Of a DNA stretch of 64,000 nt, positions 39,272 through 47,886 are shown one piece after another; within the stretch, counting starts at the first letter, position 1, and each line of letters begins with the position of its first letter. Below the pieces are notes generated by a model. That model did not search any database and had not been told where the DNA came from. It saw only the letters and a list, made by a program, of their open reading frames with translations. The stretch is taken from positions 1-64,000 of the forward strand of contig CAMDZW010000008.1 in NCBI GenBank assembly GCA_945911015.1, read 5' to 3'. The position numbers and the translations under genes are program-made. The DNA is from an uncultured Propionibacteriaceae bacterium (GTDB taxonomy: Bacteria > Actinomycetota > Actinomycetes > Propionibacteriales > Propionibacteriaceae).

Positions 39272-42184
39272 ATGTCGACCGATCTCCCAGCGACGGGCCT
39301 CTCCGCCCCCGCATCACCTGTGACCGGCCCCTTCCTTGCCGCAGGTCTCGACGTCGACTCCTCCTCCCTCACCCGAGGCCTCTACTCCAGCGACGCATCG
39401 CTCTATCGAGTGGTGCCGACCGCCGTCGCCCGACCCCATGATCTCGACGAACTCGTCACCACCTTGCAGATCGCACGCGAGCAGGGGCTGACCGTCACGC
39501 CCCGAGGCGCCGGGACCAGCTGTGCCGGCAATGCCGTGGGCCCAGGTCTGGTCATCGAGACCCGAAGGCTCAACCACATCCTGTCCATCGATCCGGAACG
39601 CCGCTCGGCCGTCGTCGAGCCCGGTGTCATCCAGGCTGCATTGGCCGCCGTCGCGGCCGAACACGGACTACGGTTCGGCCCGGACCCGTCGACCTTCAGC
39701 CGCTGCACGATCGGCGGCATGATCGGCAACAATGCCTGTGGTCCGCGAGCCATGGGCTACGGACGGACCGCGGACAATGTTCTCGCCCTTGACCTCATCA
39801 CCGGGTCGGGAGAACGTCTCATCGTCGGTGAGCATGACAGTGCTCTGATGGCCGAGGCCCGCGCACAGGGACTGCCGACCGCCGACGAGCATGCCATCAC
39901 CGGTGAACTCCGACGACTCGTCCACGCCAACCTGGCTGACATCCGCACCGGCTTCGGCACTTTTGGCCGGCAGGTCTCGGGCTACTCGATGGAACACCTG
40001 CTGCCCGAGAACGGCGCAGCGGTCCACCGCTTCCTGGTCGGCTCAGAGGGCACCCTGGCCACCATCTTGCGAGCCGAAGTGAATCTGGTCCGCGACGCGC
40101 CGTACACCACGATGGTCGCCATCGGCTACCCCGGCATGGCCGAGGCTGGCGATGCCGCGGTGATGCTGGCCCGTCATCGGCCCACCGCGGCCGAGGGGAT
40201 CGACCACCGGATCGTCGATGTGGTCCGGCGTGCCAAGGGGGACGGCGCGGTGCCGCCGCTGCCCCGCGGTCAGGGCTGGATGTTCGTCGAGCTGGTCGAC
40301 GACGACCCGAAGGTGCTGGACCGACGGGCCCGCGCCCTTGCCGCTGAGGCGGCTGTCGATGCCACCGAGGTGCTCATCGTCGACGATCCCGCGGCGCGGG
40401 ATGCGCTGTGGAAGATCCGGTCCGACGGCGCCGGACTGGCCGGAGTGAGTCTCGATCGACCTGCCTTCGGTGGCTGGGAGGATGCTGCGGTCCCGCCGGC
40501 CTCCTTGGGGGACTACCTGCGCGCCTTCGACGCCCTGATGAGCGAGCACGGACTGAACGGGCTCCCGTACGGACACTTCGGCGACGGTTGTGTGCACATC
40601 CGAATCGACTTCCCGCTGGACCAGCCCGACGGCCCGCAGCGCTATCGCCGCTTTGTCACCGAATCGGCTGCCCTGGTGGCGTCCTTCGGCGGCTCGATGT
40701 CGGGCGAACATGGGGACGGTCGAGCGCGCGGCGAACTGTTGGCCGCCATGTACACCCCCTCCCAGTTGGCGCTCTTCGCCCAGGTGAAGAAGATCTTCGA
40801 CCCGGACAATGTGCTGAACCCCGGCGTGCTGGTCGATCCGACCCCGGTCGAACAGGACCTCCGCGTCCCGCAGATCACACTGTCCCCCCTGCACAGGAAG
40901 TTCGGCGAGTTCTCCGAACAGGTGCACCAGTGTTCCGGTGTGGGCAAGTGCGTCTCCGACAACACCGGAACTCTCAATGTGATGTGCCCGAGCTTCCAGG
41001 CCTCCGGGGATGAGAAGGACTCCACCCGAGGACGGGCCCGCATCCTGCAGGAAATGATCAACGGCGAGCTGATCACCGGCGGGTTCGCCGCACCCGAGGT
41101 GCACGAGGCACTCGATCTTTGCCTGTCCTGCAAGGGATGTGCCCGTGACTGCCCCACCGGCATTGACATGGCTGCCTACAAGGCGAGGGTCACTCACGAG
41201 ACCTGGAAGGGAAAGGTACGCCCCCGCAGCCACTACCTGCTCGGCTGGCTGCCCCGCTGGGGTCGACTGATCCGCGCCGTTCCTGGTCTGGCCGGGGTGG
41301 CCAATCTCGGCATGGCCCTGCCGGGCATCCGGCGGGTCATCAAGTGGAGCGCCGGGGTCGATCAGCGACGTCAGCTTCCCCGCTTTGCGACGACCTCGGC
41401 CGAGACTCGCGCTCTGCCAGGGGTGCCACGAGTCGAGCTGACGGCCAGGACTGAGTCCACGGCCGGAGCGGCACCTCACGGGAAGGTGGCAGTGTGGGCC
41501 GACTCGTTCACCTCGTCCTTTGCCGGCCCCGGAGTCACCGCACTCTTCGAAGTGTTGCGACGGGCAGGCTATGAGCCGACGCTGATCACCGACAAGGCCT
41601 GCTGTGGGCTCACCTGGATCTCGACCGGCCAGCTCGACGGGGCCAGACGCCAGCTGAAGGGCGCGCTCGAAGTGCTGCATCCCCTTGCTGAACAGGGAAT
41701 CCCGATCGTTGGTGTCGAGCCGTCGTGCACCGCCGTGTGGCGCAGTGATGCCCCGGAACTGCTGGACGATCCACGCGTGGGTGTCGTTGCTGGTGCCGTG
41801 TCCACCCTGGCCGAGCTGCTGTCTCGTACGAAGGGGTGGAGCCCTCCCGATCTGACGGGCACCACCATCGTCGTGCAGCCCCACTGTCACCATGCCTCTG
41901 TGCTCGGATGGGGTCCGGACGCTGCACTGCTCGCCCGAACCGGGGCGACGGTCACCACGGTGGGTGGATGTTGCGGCCTGGCCGGAAACTTCGGCGTGGA
42001 GCAAGGACATTACGAGATGTCCGTGGCTGTGGCCGAGACCGAGCTGCTGCCTGCTGTCGAGTCTGCACCCCCAGGGGCCGTGGTGCTGGCCGACGGCTTC
42101 TCCTGCCGCACCCAGTTGGCCGATCTGGCCGAGGTGGAGGCGATCACCCTGGCCGACCTGCTGCTGCGACCGTCCACCACATGA
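39272..42184 (+). CDS. Fused FAD-binding oxidase / 4Fe-4S CCG-domain D-2-hydroxyacid (lactate/glycolate) dehydrogenase
   Basis: FAD_binding_4 VTPRGAGTSCAGNAVGPGLVIETRRL; HFGDGCVHIRIDFP; CLSCKGCARDCPTGIDMAAYK; CCG-type Cys clusters ACCGLTW, GGCCGLAGNFG. Confidence 0.9.
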   Translation: MSTDLPATGLSAPASPVTGPFLAAGLDVDSSSLTRGLYSSDASLYRVVPTAVARPHDLDELVTTLQIAREQGLTVTPRGAGTSCAGNAVGPGLVIETRRLNHILSIDPERRSAVVEPGVIQAALAAVAAEHGLRFGPDPSTFSRCTIGGMIGNNACGPRAMGYGRTADNVLALDLITGSGERLIVGEHDSALMAEARAQGLPTADEHAITGELRRLVHANLADIRTGFGTFGRQVSGYSMEHLLPENGAAVHRFLVGSEGTLATILRAEVNLVRDAPYTTMVAIGYPGMAEAGDAAVMLARHRPTAAEGIDHRIVDVVRRAKGDGAVPPLPRGQGWMFVELVDDDPKVLDRRARALAAEAAVDATEVLIVDDPAARDALWKIRSDGAGLAGVSLDRPAFGGWEDAAVPPASLGDYLRAFDALMSEHGLNGLPYGHFGDGCVHIRIDFPLDQPDGPQRYRRFVTESAALVASFGGSMSGEHGDGRARGELLAAMYTPSQLALFAQVKKIFDPDNVLNPGVLVDPTPVEQDLRVPQITLSPLHRKFGEFSEQVHQCSGVGKCVSDNTGTLNVMCPSFQASGDEKDSTRGRARILQEMINGELITGGFAAPEVHEALDLCLSCKGCARDCPTGIDMAAYKARVTHETWKGKVRPRSHYLLGWLPRWGRLIRAVPGLAGVANLGMALPGIRRVIKWSAGVDQRRQLPRFATTSAETRALPGVPRVELTARTESTAGAAPHGKVAVWADSFTSSFAGPGVTALFEVLRRAGYEPTLITDKACCGLTWISTGQLDGARRQLKGALEVLHPLAEQGIPIVGVEPSCTAVWRSDAPELLDDPRVGVVAGAVSTLAELLSRTKGWSPPDLTGTTIVVQPHCHHASVLGWGPDAALLARTGATVTTVGGCCGLAGNFGVEQGHYEMSVAVAETELLPAVESAPPGAVVLADGFSCRTQLADLAEVEAITLADLLLRPSTT

Positions 42185-42723
42185 GTACGGGAAACGCTGT
42201 GTGGGCAGAGAAGTTCCCACGCCTGTTCGCCGAACAATCGGTGGACTATGCCCAAGTGACCGTTCGGTTGCAGCTCGGCGAACCGACCGACCCGCTGGTC
42301 AATCGACTCCATCTGGTCGCCTTCACAGCAACTGGCGATGTGGTGGTGTGCCGTAGCAGTCAGCAATGGAGGTTCCTGCCCGGCGGGACCCGGGAGCCCT
42401 CGGAGTCGCTGCCATCCCTGGCTGCCCGCGAACTGATGGAGGAGGCTGGCGCCGAGCTGATCGGCGACCCGGTCACCTTTGCCTGGTATGACGTGACCTG
42501 CCACGCGGACCAGCCCTACCGCCCCCACCTGGCCCACCCCCGCGCCGCCTGGGCCTTTGCCCGGTGTGAGGTCCAACTGGTCACTGCGCCGTCCAATCCG
42601 TCCGACGGCGAAGAGGTGGTCGAGGTGCTCACCCTGCCGCCGCAGGAGGCCGCGGACTGGCTGGCCGTCCACGACCCGGATCATGCCGACCTGGTGCGAC
42701 TGGCCGTCGCACTGGGAGGATGA
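42181..42723 (+). CDS. NUDIX hydrolase
   Basis: GGTREPSESLPSLAARELMEEAGAEL nudix box; 4-bp overlap with preceding gene. Confidence 0.88.
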   Translation: MSTGNAVWAEKFPRLFAEQSVDYAQVTVRLQLGEPTDPLVNRLHLVAFTATGDVVVCRSSQQWRFLPGGTREPSESLPSLAARELMEEAGAELIGDPVTFAWYDVTCHADQPYRPHLAHPRAAWAFARCEVQLVTAPSNPSDGEEVVEVLTLPPQEAADWLAVHDPDHADLVRLAVALGG

Positions 42724-42727
42724 TCGC

Positions 42728-43003
42728 ATGGCCCGCCGGCCCAGCAAGCACACCCGCACCCCGCGACCCCTGTCCCTGGGTGGGGTGGCGTCGACCCAGT
42801 CGAAGGGTGACGGGGACTGGCAGGTCCGCACCATCACCGGGGCTGCCGCGGTCAAGGAGTACCGCTGTCCCGGGTGTCAACAGGTCATCCGTGCCGGTCA
42901 GCCTCATGTCGTGGTGTGGCCGTCCAGCGCATCGGGGTGGGGCCACCAGGGTGTCGACGATCGACGCCACTGGCACAATCCGTGCTGGGCCAGGCGCCGC
43001 TGA
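42728..43003 (+). CDS. Small zinc-ribbon-like conserved protein
   Basis: YRCPGCQQVIRAGQPHVVVWP...RRHWHNPCW. Confidence 0.75.
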   Translation: MARRPSKHTRTPRPLSLGGVASTQSKGDGDWQVRTITGAAAVKEYRCPGCQQVIRAGQPHVVVWPSSASGWGHQGVDDRRHWHNPCWARRR

Positions 43004-43858
43004 TCAGGACGGTCGGCGGGCCCGGAGTGTGAAGGTCGCCGGCAACCGCTCCGGCCCCTCGGCCAATTCGTACTCGTGCTCGAGCCCGGGGACCTCCACC
43101 ATGGTGTGCAACATGGCCCAGCCGGTGGTGCGATCCTCGCGCAGCAGCTCGAGCTGCAGACCGGCATCGAGGACAGCCTGCACGATCTCGCCGATGCCGT
43201 GGTTCCACTCGTGACTGGTGGTCGCGGTGATCTCGGGGGCACCCTCCCCCGCCGCAACATACGTGGCCCCGTCGTCCCAGGTGTTCGGCTCGACGGTCTG
43301 GAAGTAGGGCTCGGTGATCACCAGCAGGTCGTCGTCACGTTCGGCATCCAGCGACAACATCACCGGATGGAAGTCACGGACGTGCAGCACTCCGCCCGGG
43401 GCAAGCAGTTCGGCGCAGATCCTTGCCCAGGCTGCGATGTCGGGCAACCAGCACAGGGCACCTCCCCCGGTGTAGACCAGGTCATAGCTCGTCAGCTCCC
43501 CAGCCTCCCGGAGTGTTGCGGGCGCATCGTAGACATTGCTGGCCATGAAGCCGGCAGCATCACCGGTGCGGGCGGCGAGATCGGCGGCGATGGCGACCGA
43601 TCCGGCACTGAGATCGACGCCGGTCATGGTGGCGCCAAGTCGGGCCAGCGAGATCGTGTCGGTGCCGAGGTGACACTGCAGGTGCACGCCGTTGACACCA
43701 GTCAGATCACCCAGATCCGAGCGGTCAAAGGAAACGGTGGCGCTGATCTTCTCCCGGTCGGCGACATAGGAGTCGAGGTTGTAACCCGGCGACGTGGCAT
43801 GGACCAGGGCCCGTTGGTCCCAGTTGGCGGCATTGTCGACAAACCAGCGTTGTTCCAT
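43004..43858 (-). CDS. Class I SAM-dependent methyltransferase
   Basis: VHLQCHLGTDTISLARLGATMTGVDLSAGSVAIAADLA. Confidence 0.9.
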   Translation of the reverse strand: MEQRWFVDNAANWDQRALVHATSPGYNLDSYVADREKISATVSFDRSDLGDLTGVNGVHLQCHLGTDTISLARLGATMTGVDLSAGSVAIAADLAARTGDAAGFMASNVYDAPATLREAGELTSYDLVYTGGGALCWLPDIAAWARICAELLAPGGVLHVRDFHPVMLSLDAERDDDLLVITEPYFQTVEPNTWDDGATYVAAGEGAPEITATTSHEWNHGIGEIVQAVLDAGLQLELLREDRTTGWAMLHTMVEVPGLEHEYELAEGPERLPATFTLRARRPS

Positions 43859-43890
43859 GACGGCGAGCCTGCCACGTCCGCCGATCCGGG

Positions 43891-44628
43891 TCAGCTGGTT
43901 TTCGTCAGACCGAGCGACTCGACCAGGACCGTGACCTGCAGGTCGAACAGCGCGGCAACATCGGTGAACGCCTCACCGTACTGACCAAAGATCTCGAAAT
44001 TCACCAGACCGAAGACGCCGGCCCAGACCACCGTGGTGCGCACGACGAGGTCGTCGGGGACGGTGACGCCGAAGGCCGCGCGGACCTGGTCCGCATCCGT
44101 TGACACCGAGGCCGGGACGGTGCTGGCAGGAAGCTCGGCCACTGCACGCGCCTGCCAAGCGGCCTCGACGATGTCCACCAGGGCGCGGATGACCCGAGTG
44201 CCGGGTTCGGTGGTGCGGTCACCGGGTGCCTCGTACCCGGGGACCGGTGTGCCGAAGAGCAGCGCGTAGGTCGCCGGCTCGGAACGGGCCCAGTCTCGTA
44301 CGGCATGGGCGAGGGTGCGGAGCCGAGCGGCGAAGTCGGTCACGTCGACTGACTCGAGGGCAGCATCGACTGCGTCGCCCAGGTCTTGGTAGGCGTCAAT
44401 GACCAGCCGAGTGAGCAGTTCGTCACGGCTGGCGACATAGCGGTAGACCGCCGACGACACCACGCCGAGTTCGCGTGCGATGGCCCGCAGCGAGAGGCCG
44501 GCCGGGCCCGTGGTGGCGAGATGTTCGCGGCCGATGCGAAGGATCTCGGCCTCGGTCTGGGCACGGGCTCGGGCACGAGGAGTGCTGGCACGAGGAGTGG
44601 CGGCACCGGGCGTGGAGGGAGTGGCCAT
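43891..44628 (-). CDS. TetR/AcrR family transcriptional regulator
   Basis: ILRIGREHLATTGPAGLSLRAIARELGVVSSAVYRYVASRDELLTRLVIDAY. Confidence 0.92.
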   Translation of the reverse strand: MATPSTPGAATPRASTPRARARAQTEAEILRIGREHLATTGPAGLSLRAIARELGVVSSAVYRYVASRDELLTRLVIDAYQDLGDAVDAALESVDVTDFAARLRTLAHAVRDWARSEPATYALLFGTPVPGYEAPGDRTTEPGTRVIRALVDIVEAAWQARAVAELPASTVPASVSTDADQVRAAFGVTVPDDLVVRTTVVWAGVFGLVNFEIFGQYGEAFTDVAALFDLQVTVLVESLGLTKTS

Positions 44629-44650
44629 CACCTGATTCTGCCGCATGTCG

Positions 44651-44731
44651 AGAGCAGCAACAACTGTTGTGAGCACTGCTCTTGCTTTCCTGTCGGAAAT
44701 GCGCCATCCTTCAGATACGAGAGCACCGCTC
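44651..44731. promoter_or_regulatory. Clustered palindromes (TetR operator candidates) in tetR/epimerase intergenic region
   Basis: ACAAC-T-GTTGT (44660-44670), GAGCA-C-TGCTC (44671-44681), GAGCACCGCTC (44721-44731). Confidence 0.6.
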
Positions 44732-44750
44732 ACTGAACAGGAGAACCATC

Positions 44751-45698
44751 GTGAACCCACGCCAGCTGATCACCGGGGTCGGGCCCGTCGGCGCCACCCT
44801 CGCCCAGCAGCTCGCCGACAGCGGAGAGCCGGTACGCCTGGCCAGCCGGTCGGGGCGAGGACCGGACCACCCCCTGATCGAGCGGGTCGCCGCAGACGTG
44901 TCACGGGCGGAGGTGGTGACCGACCTGATGGCCGGCATCGAGGTGGTGCACCACTGCATCCACGCCAGCCAGTACGCCGCTGCGGTCTGGCGGCGAGAGC
45001 TTCCCGCAGCCGAACAGACCATCCTCGACGCAGCCGGGCGGGCCGGCGCCGTCGTCATCTTTCCCGAGAGCCTCTACGCCTACGGCAAGGTGCACGGTCC
45101 GATGACCGAAGACACCCCGTACGCCGCGACGGTGGGCAAACTCGCGGTACGGGTGGAGCTGCTCGCTGCCCGCGCGGCCCACTCGACGCCGACGGTCAGC
45201 GTCTGCGCCTCCGACTTCTATGGTCCTCGGGTCATCGGTGCCCACGCCGGCGAGCGACTGATCCCCCGTGTTCTGGCCGGCCAGCGGGTGACCGTGGTCG
45301 GCAGCCCGGACCAGCCTCATTCGTTCACCTACGTGCCGGACCTGACGGCCGCCATGATCGTGGCCGGCCAGCGCCGCGACCTGTGGAACCGGGTGCTCCA
45401 CGCCCCGACCGCCGCCCCACTGACCCAGCGCGAGCTGGTCGCCGCGGTGGCACGTGCCGCTGGCGTCACCATGCCGAAGATGTCGTCGCTGCCGGTGTGG
45501 GCACTCCGGGTGGTCGGCGTGGTATCGGGCGGGGCACGGGAACTGGCCGAGACCGGCTACATGTTCACAGGGCCGTTCGTCATGACGTCGAGCCACAGCG
45601 AGGAACTGCTCGGCCTGTCCCCGACTCCGGTCGTCGACGGGATGGCCGAGACTGTCACCTGGTGGCAGGAGCGTGCGGCGATGCCCGCTGCCGCCTGA
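44751..45698 (+). CDS. NAD-dependent epimerase/dehydratase family protein
   Basis: QLITGVGPVGATLAQQLADSGEPVRLASRSG; FPESLYAYGKVHG. Confidence 0.87.
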   Translation: MNPRQLITGVGPVGATLAQQLADSGEPVRLASRSGRGPDHPLIERVAADVSRAEVVTDLMAGIEVVHHCIHASQYAAAVWRRELPAAEQTILDAAGRAGAVVIFPESLYAYGKVHGPMTEDTPYAATVGKLAVRVELLAARAAHSTPTVSVCASDFYGPRVIGAHAGERLIPRVLAGQRVTVVGSPDQPHSFTYVPDLTAAMIVAGQRRDLWNRVLHAPTAAPLTQRELVAAVARAAGVTMPKMSSLPVWALRVVGVVSGGARELAETGYMFTGPFVMTSSHSEELLGLSPTPVVDGMAETVTWWQERAAMPAAA

Positions 45699-45724
45699 GC
45701 ACGTCGCAGCACGGCGGCTACAGT

Positions 45725-46447
45725 GTGGCGGTGAGCTTCTGGGATCTGCTGCAACGCCGGGTCAGCACCGATGGCGCCCGCCCCCTGTTGACCTGTTATG
45801 ACGCGGATGGTGGCCGGACCGAGCTGTCGGCCATCACCTACGCCAACTGGGTGGCCAAGGGAGCCAACCTGATCCTCGACGAGATCGATGCCGATGCCTG
45901 CGACCAGATCGCTGTACCCCTGCTGGAACGCCACCCGGGACATTGGATGGGCCTGGTCTGGGCCGGCGCGTGCTGGACCGCCGGCGTCGAGGTCGTGACC
46001 TCCGCGGACGAGGAGGCACTGGCCGTGGTGTCGGGACCGGAACTCGACTTCGGCACCTCGTCGGCCGACCACTGGGTGTGCTCGCTCCACCCGCTGGGTC
46101 TCGCCATGACTGGCGAGCTGCCGGTGGGCACCCGGGACTGGGCGGGCGAGGTGCGCTCCCATCCCGACATCTTCCTCGGGGTCGCCGGGACCGACGCCGA
46201 CCCCGCCTGGGAGGGCGACGACCAGAGCGTTCTGCTCGCCGCGTCGCCGGTGACTGACCGCATCCTGATTGACCTGCGCAATCCGGAGCGCGATGGAGCG
46301 CCGTCCATGGCGCGTGCGACGGTGGACACTGCCCTGGTCGGGCCGCTACTGGGTGGCGGATCCTCGGTGACCGTGTTGGTCGGTGATGTCGAACGCATCG
46401 CCAGCTCGGAGCGCGCGGCCCCGGTCAGCCTTCCCGACCTGGCCTGA
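45725..46447 (+). CDS. TIGR03089 family protein
   Basis: VAVSFWDLLQRRVSTDGARPLLTCYDADGGRTELSAITYANWVAKGANLILDEI. Confidence 0.82.
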   Translation: MAVSFWDLLQRRVSTDGARPLLTCYDADGGRTELSAITYANWVAKGANLILDEIDADACDQIAVPLLERHPGHWMGLVWAGACWTAGVEVVTSADEEALAVVSGPELDFGTSSADHWVCSLHPLGLAMTGELPVGTRDWAGEVRSHPDIFLGVAGTDADPAWEGDDQSVLLAASPVTDRILIDLRNPERDGAPSMARATVDTALVGPLLGGGSSVTVLVGDVERIASSERAAPVSLPDLA

Positions 46448-46477
46448 CTCGACGACGGGTTCTCGCCGGGGCCGTGG

Positions 46478-47713
46478 TCAGAAATCCTCGGCGTGGAACA
46501 GACCTTGAGGGCGTCCGCCGGTCGGCGACGGGCGGGTGCCGATCCTGCGGACCAGGCCGGCGGCTTCCAACCGAGTGAGGATCCGGCGCACTCGGTCCGG
46601 GGTGATCGGCAGCTTCTCGGCCAACTCGCGGGCGGTGAACTCCCGGGCCTCGAAGGTGGCGAAGGCAGCGTGCAGCCGTTCGATCGTCGCCACCGACAGG
46701 CCGCTGCGGCGACTGAGCACCTCGAAGTCCTCCTCCGGCCCGATCCCGAGCTCGGGATGCTCGACCTCCAACACGATCTCACTGCTGCGCAGGTGGACCA
46801 CGGCGGCAACCGGGCCGATCTTGCGAGCCCGGGACAGGGCCTGTCCGGCCAACCGCTCCGCCTCCGGAGCCACCTGCCCCAACCCGATCCCGACATGGAC
46901 CTGCGGGCAGCTCTCGGCCAGTCGGCGCAACGAGACGAAGCGCACCAGACCACCGGTCGCGGCCGACAGAGACCCCCGGGTCGTGATCATCAGGTATTCG
47001 TCGCCACCCCCGTGCGGGCGGGCCAGGGTGGCGCCGATCCGGGCGAGCTCTGCCGCCAACACCGCAGGGTCGCCGGGAAAGTCGATCAGACCGAGCGCGA
47101 TCTGGGCATCAGCCTGGGTCTTGGCCTCGACCCGACCGACGACGTCCTGGACTGCTGTCCGTACGTCATCCTCGGACGGCAGCAGTCGGATCACGTCCAT
47201 CTCTGGAGTGAGCTCCTGCTCCGTACGCCACGATCGAGTCACGGCCAGCGCGGCGCGATGGCGTCGTCGCTGGCGGCGGTGGAAGGCCAGGGCATCGGCG
47301 TCCTGCGGCCGACGGAGCCGGTCTTCCAGGACCCGCACCGTGGTGGTGTCAATCTTCGCCTCGGTCAGCGCGGAGATCACCTCCTGGCGTGTCACGCAGT
47401 CCACCGACAGCTTGGTGAGATCGCGGCCTGCTCGAGCCGGCTCGAGCAGCGCACGGACGAGGGTGGCACCGCTGATCCTGACCGCTGCGGCCGGGCGCGG
47501 CAGGGAGCCGAGGTGGCGATGAACCTGGTCCAGCAGGCCCGGCGTCGCCATGATCCAGCCCTGCACGTCGTTCTGCCCGGCTTCCACCTGCGGGATCAGC
47601 AGTGCACCATCGCGATCGGTGTGACAACGGAGCTCGACCTCGGTCTGATCGACCAGCGGGGCGAGATGGTCGACATCATGTCGGTAGCCGACCAATCCGA
47701 TGACGGTCTTCAT
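46478..47713 (-). CDS. Putative transcriptional regulator: N-terminal sensor-like region, GGDEF/GTP-cyclohydrolase-III-like middle, C-terminal winged helix
   Basis: QADAQIALGLIDFPGDPAVLAAELARIGATLARPHGGGDEYLMITTRGSL...VHVGIGLGQVAPEAERLAGQALSRARKIG; HTH FEAREFTARELAEKLPITPDRVRRILTRLEAAGLVRRIGTRPSPTGGRPQGLFHA. Confidence 0.6.
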   Translation of the reverse strand: MKTVIGLVGYRHDVDHLAPLVDQTEVELRCHTDRDGALLIPQVEAGQNDVQGWIMATPGLLDQVHRHLGSLPRPAAAVRISGATLVRALLEPARAGRDLTKLSVDCVTRQEVISALTEAKIDTTTVRVLEDRLRRPQDADALAFHRRQRRRHRAALAVTRSWRTEQELTPEMDVIRLLPSEDDVRTAVQDVVGRVEAKTQADAQIALGLIDFPGDPAVLAAELARIGATLARPHGGGDEYLMITTRGSLSAATGGLVRFVSLRRLAESCPQVHVGIGLGQVAPEAERLAGQALSRARKIGPVAAVVHLRSSEIVLEVEHPELGIGPEEDFEVLSRRSGLSVATIERLHAAFATFEAREFTARELAEKLPITPDRVRRILTRLEAAGLVRRIGTRPSPTGGRPQGLFHAEDF

Positions 47714-47886
47714 CGCAACTCCCCCTCCCGCTCGATCTCCGGCGGCACAACCCTAGCGCCGCGACTCCGCAGGACCGGGTTGTCCCGCGTCTGGCGCCGA
47801 GGGTTGACGACTGGTCACACCCATCGTTATCGTCTATCCCATAACTACCTGAGTACCACTGAGGGTGCTCCCGAAAGGACCAGATC

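Noticed and set aside
40043-42220. 725-aa minus-strand ORF
   Set aside because: Antisense to the fused FAD/Fe-S dehydrogenase, which has clear motifs.
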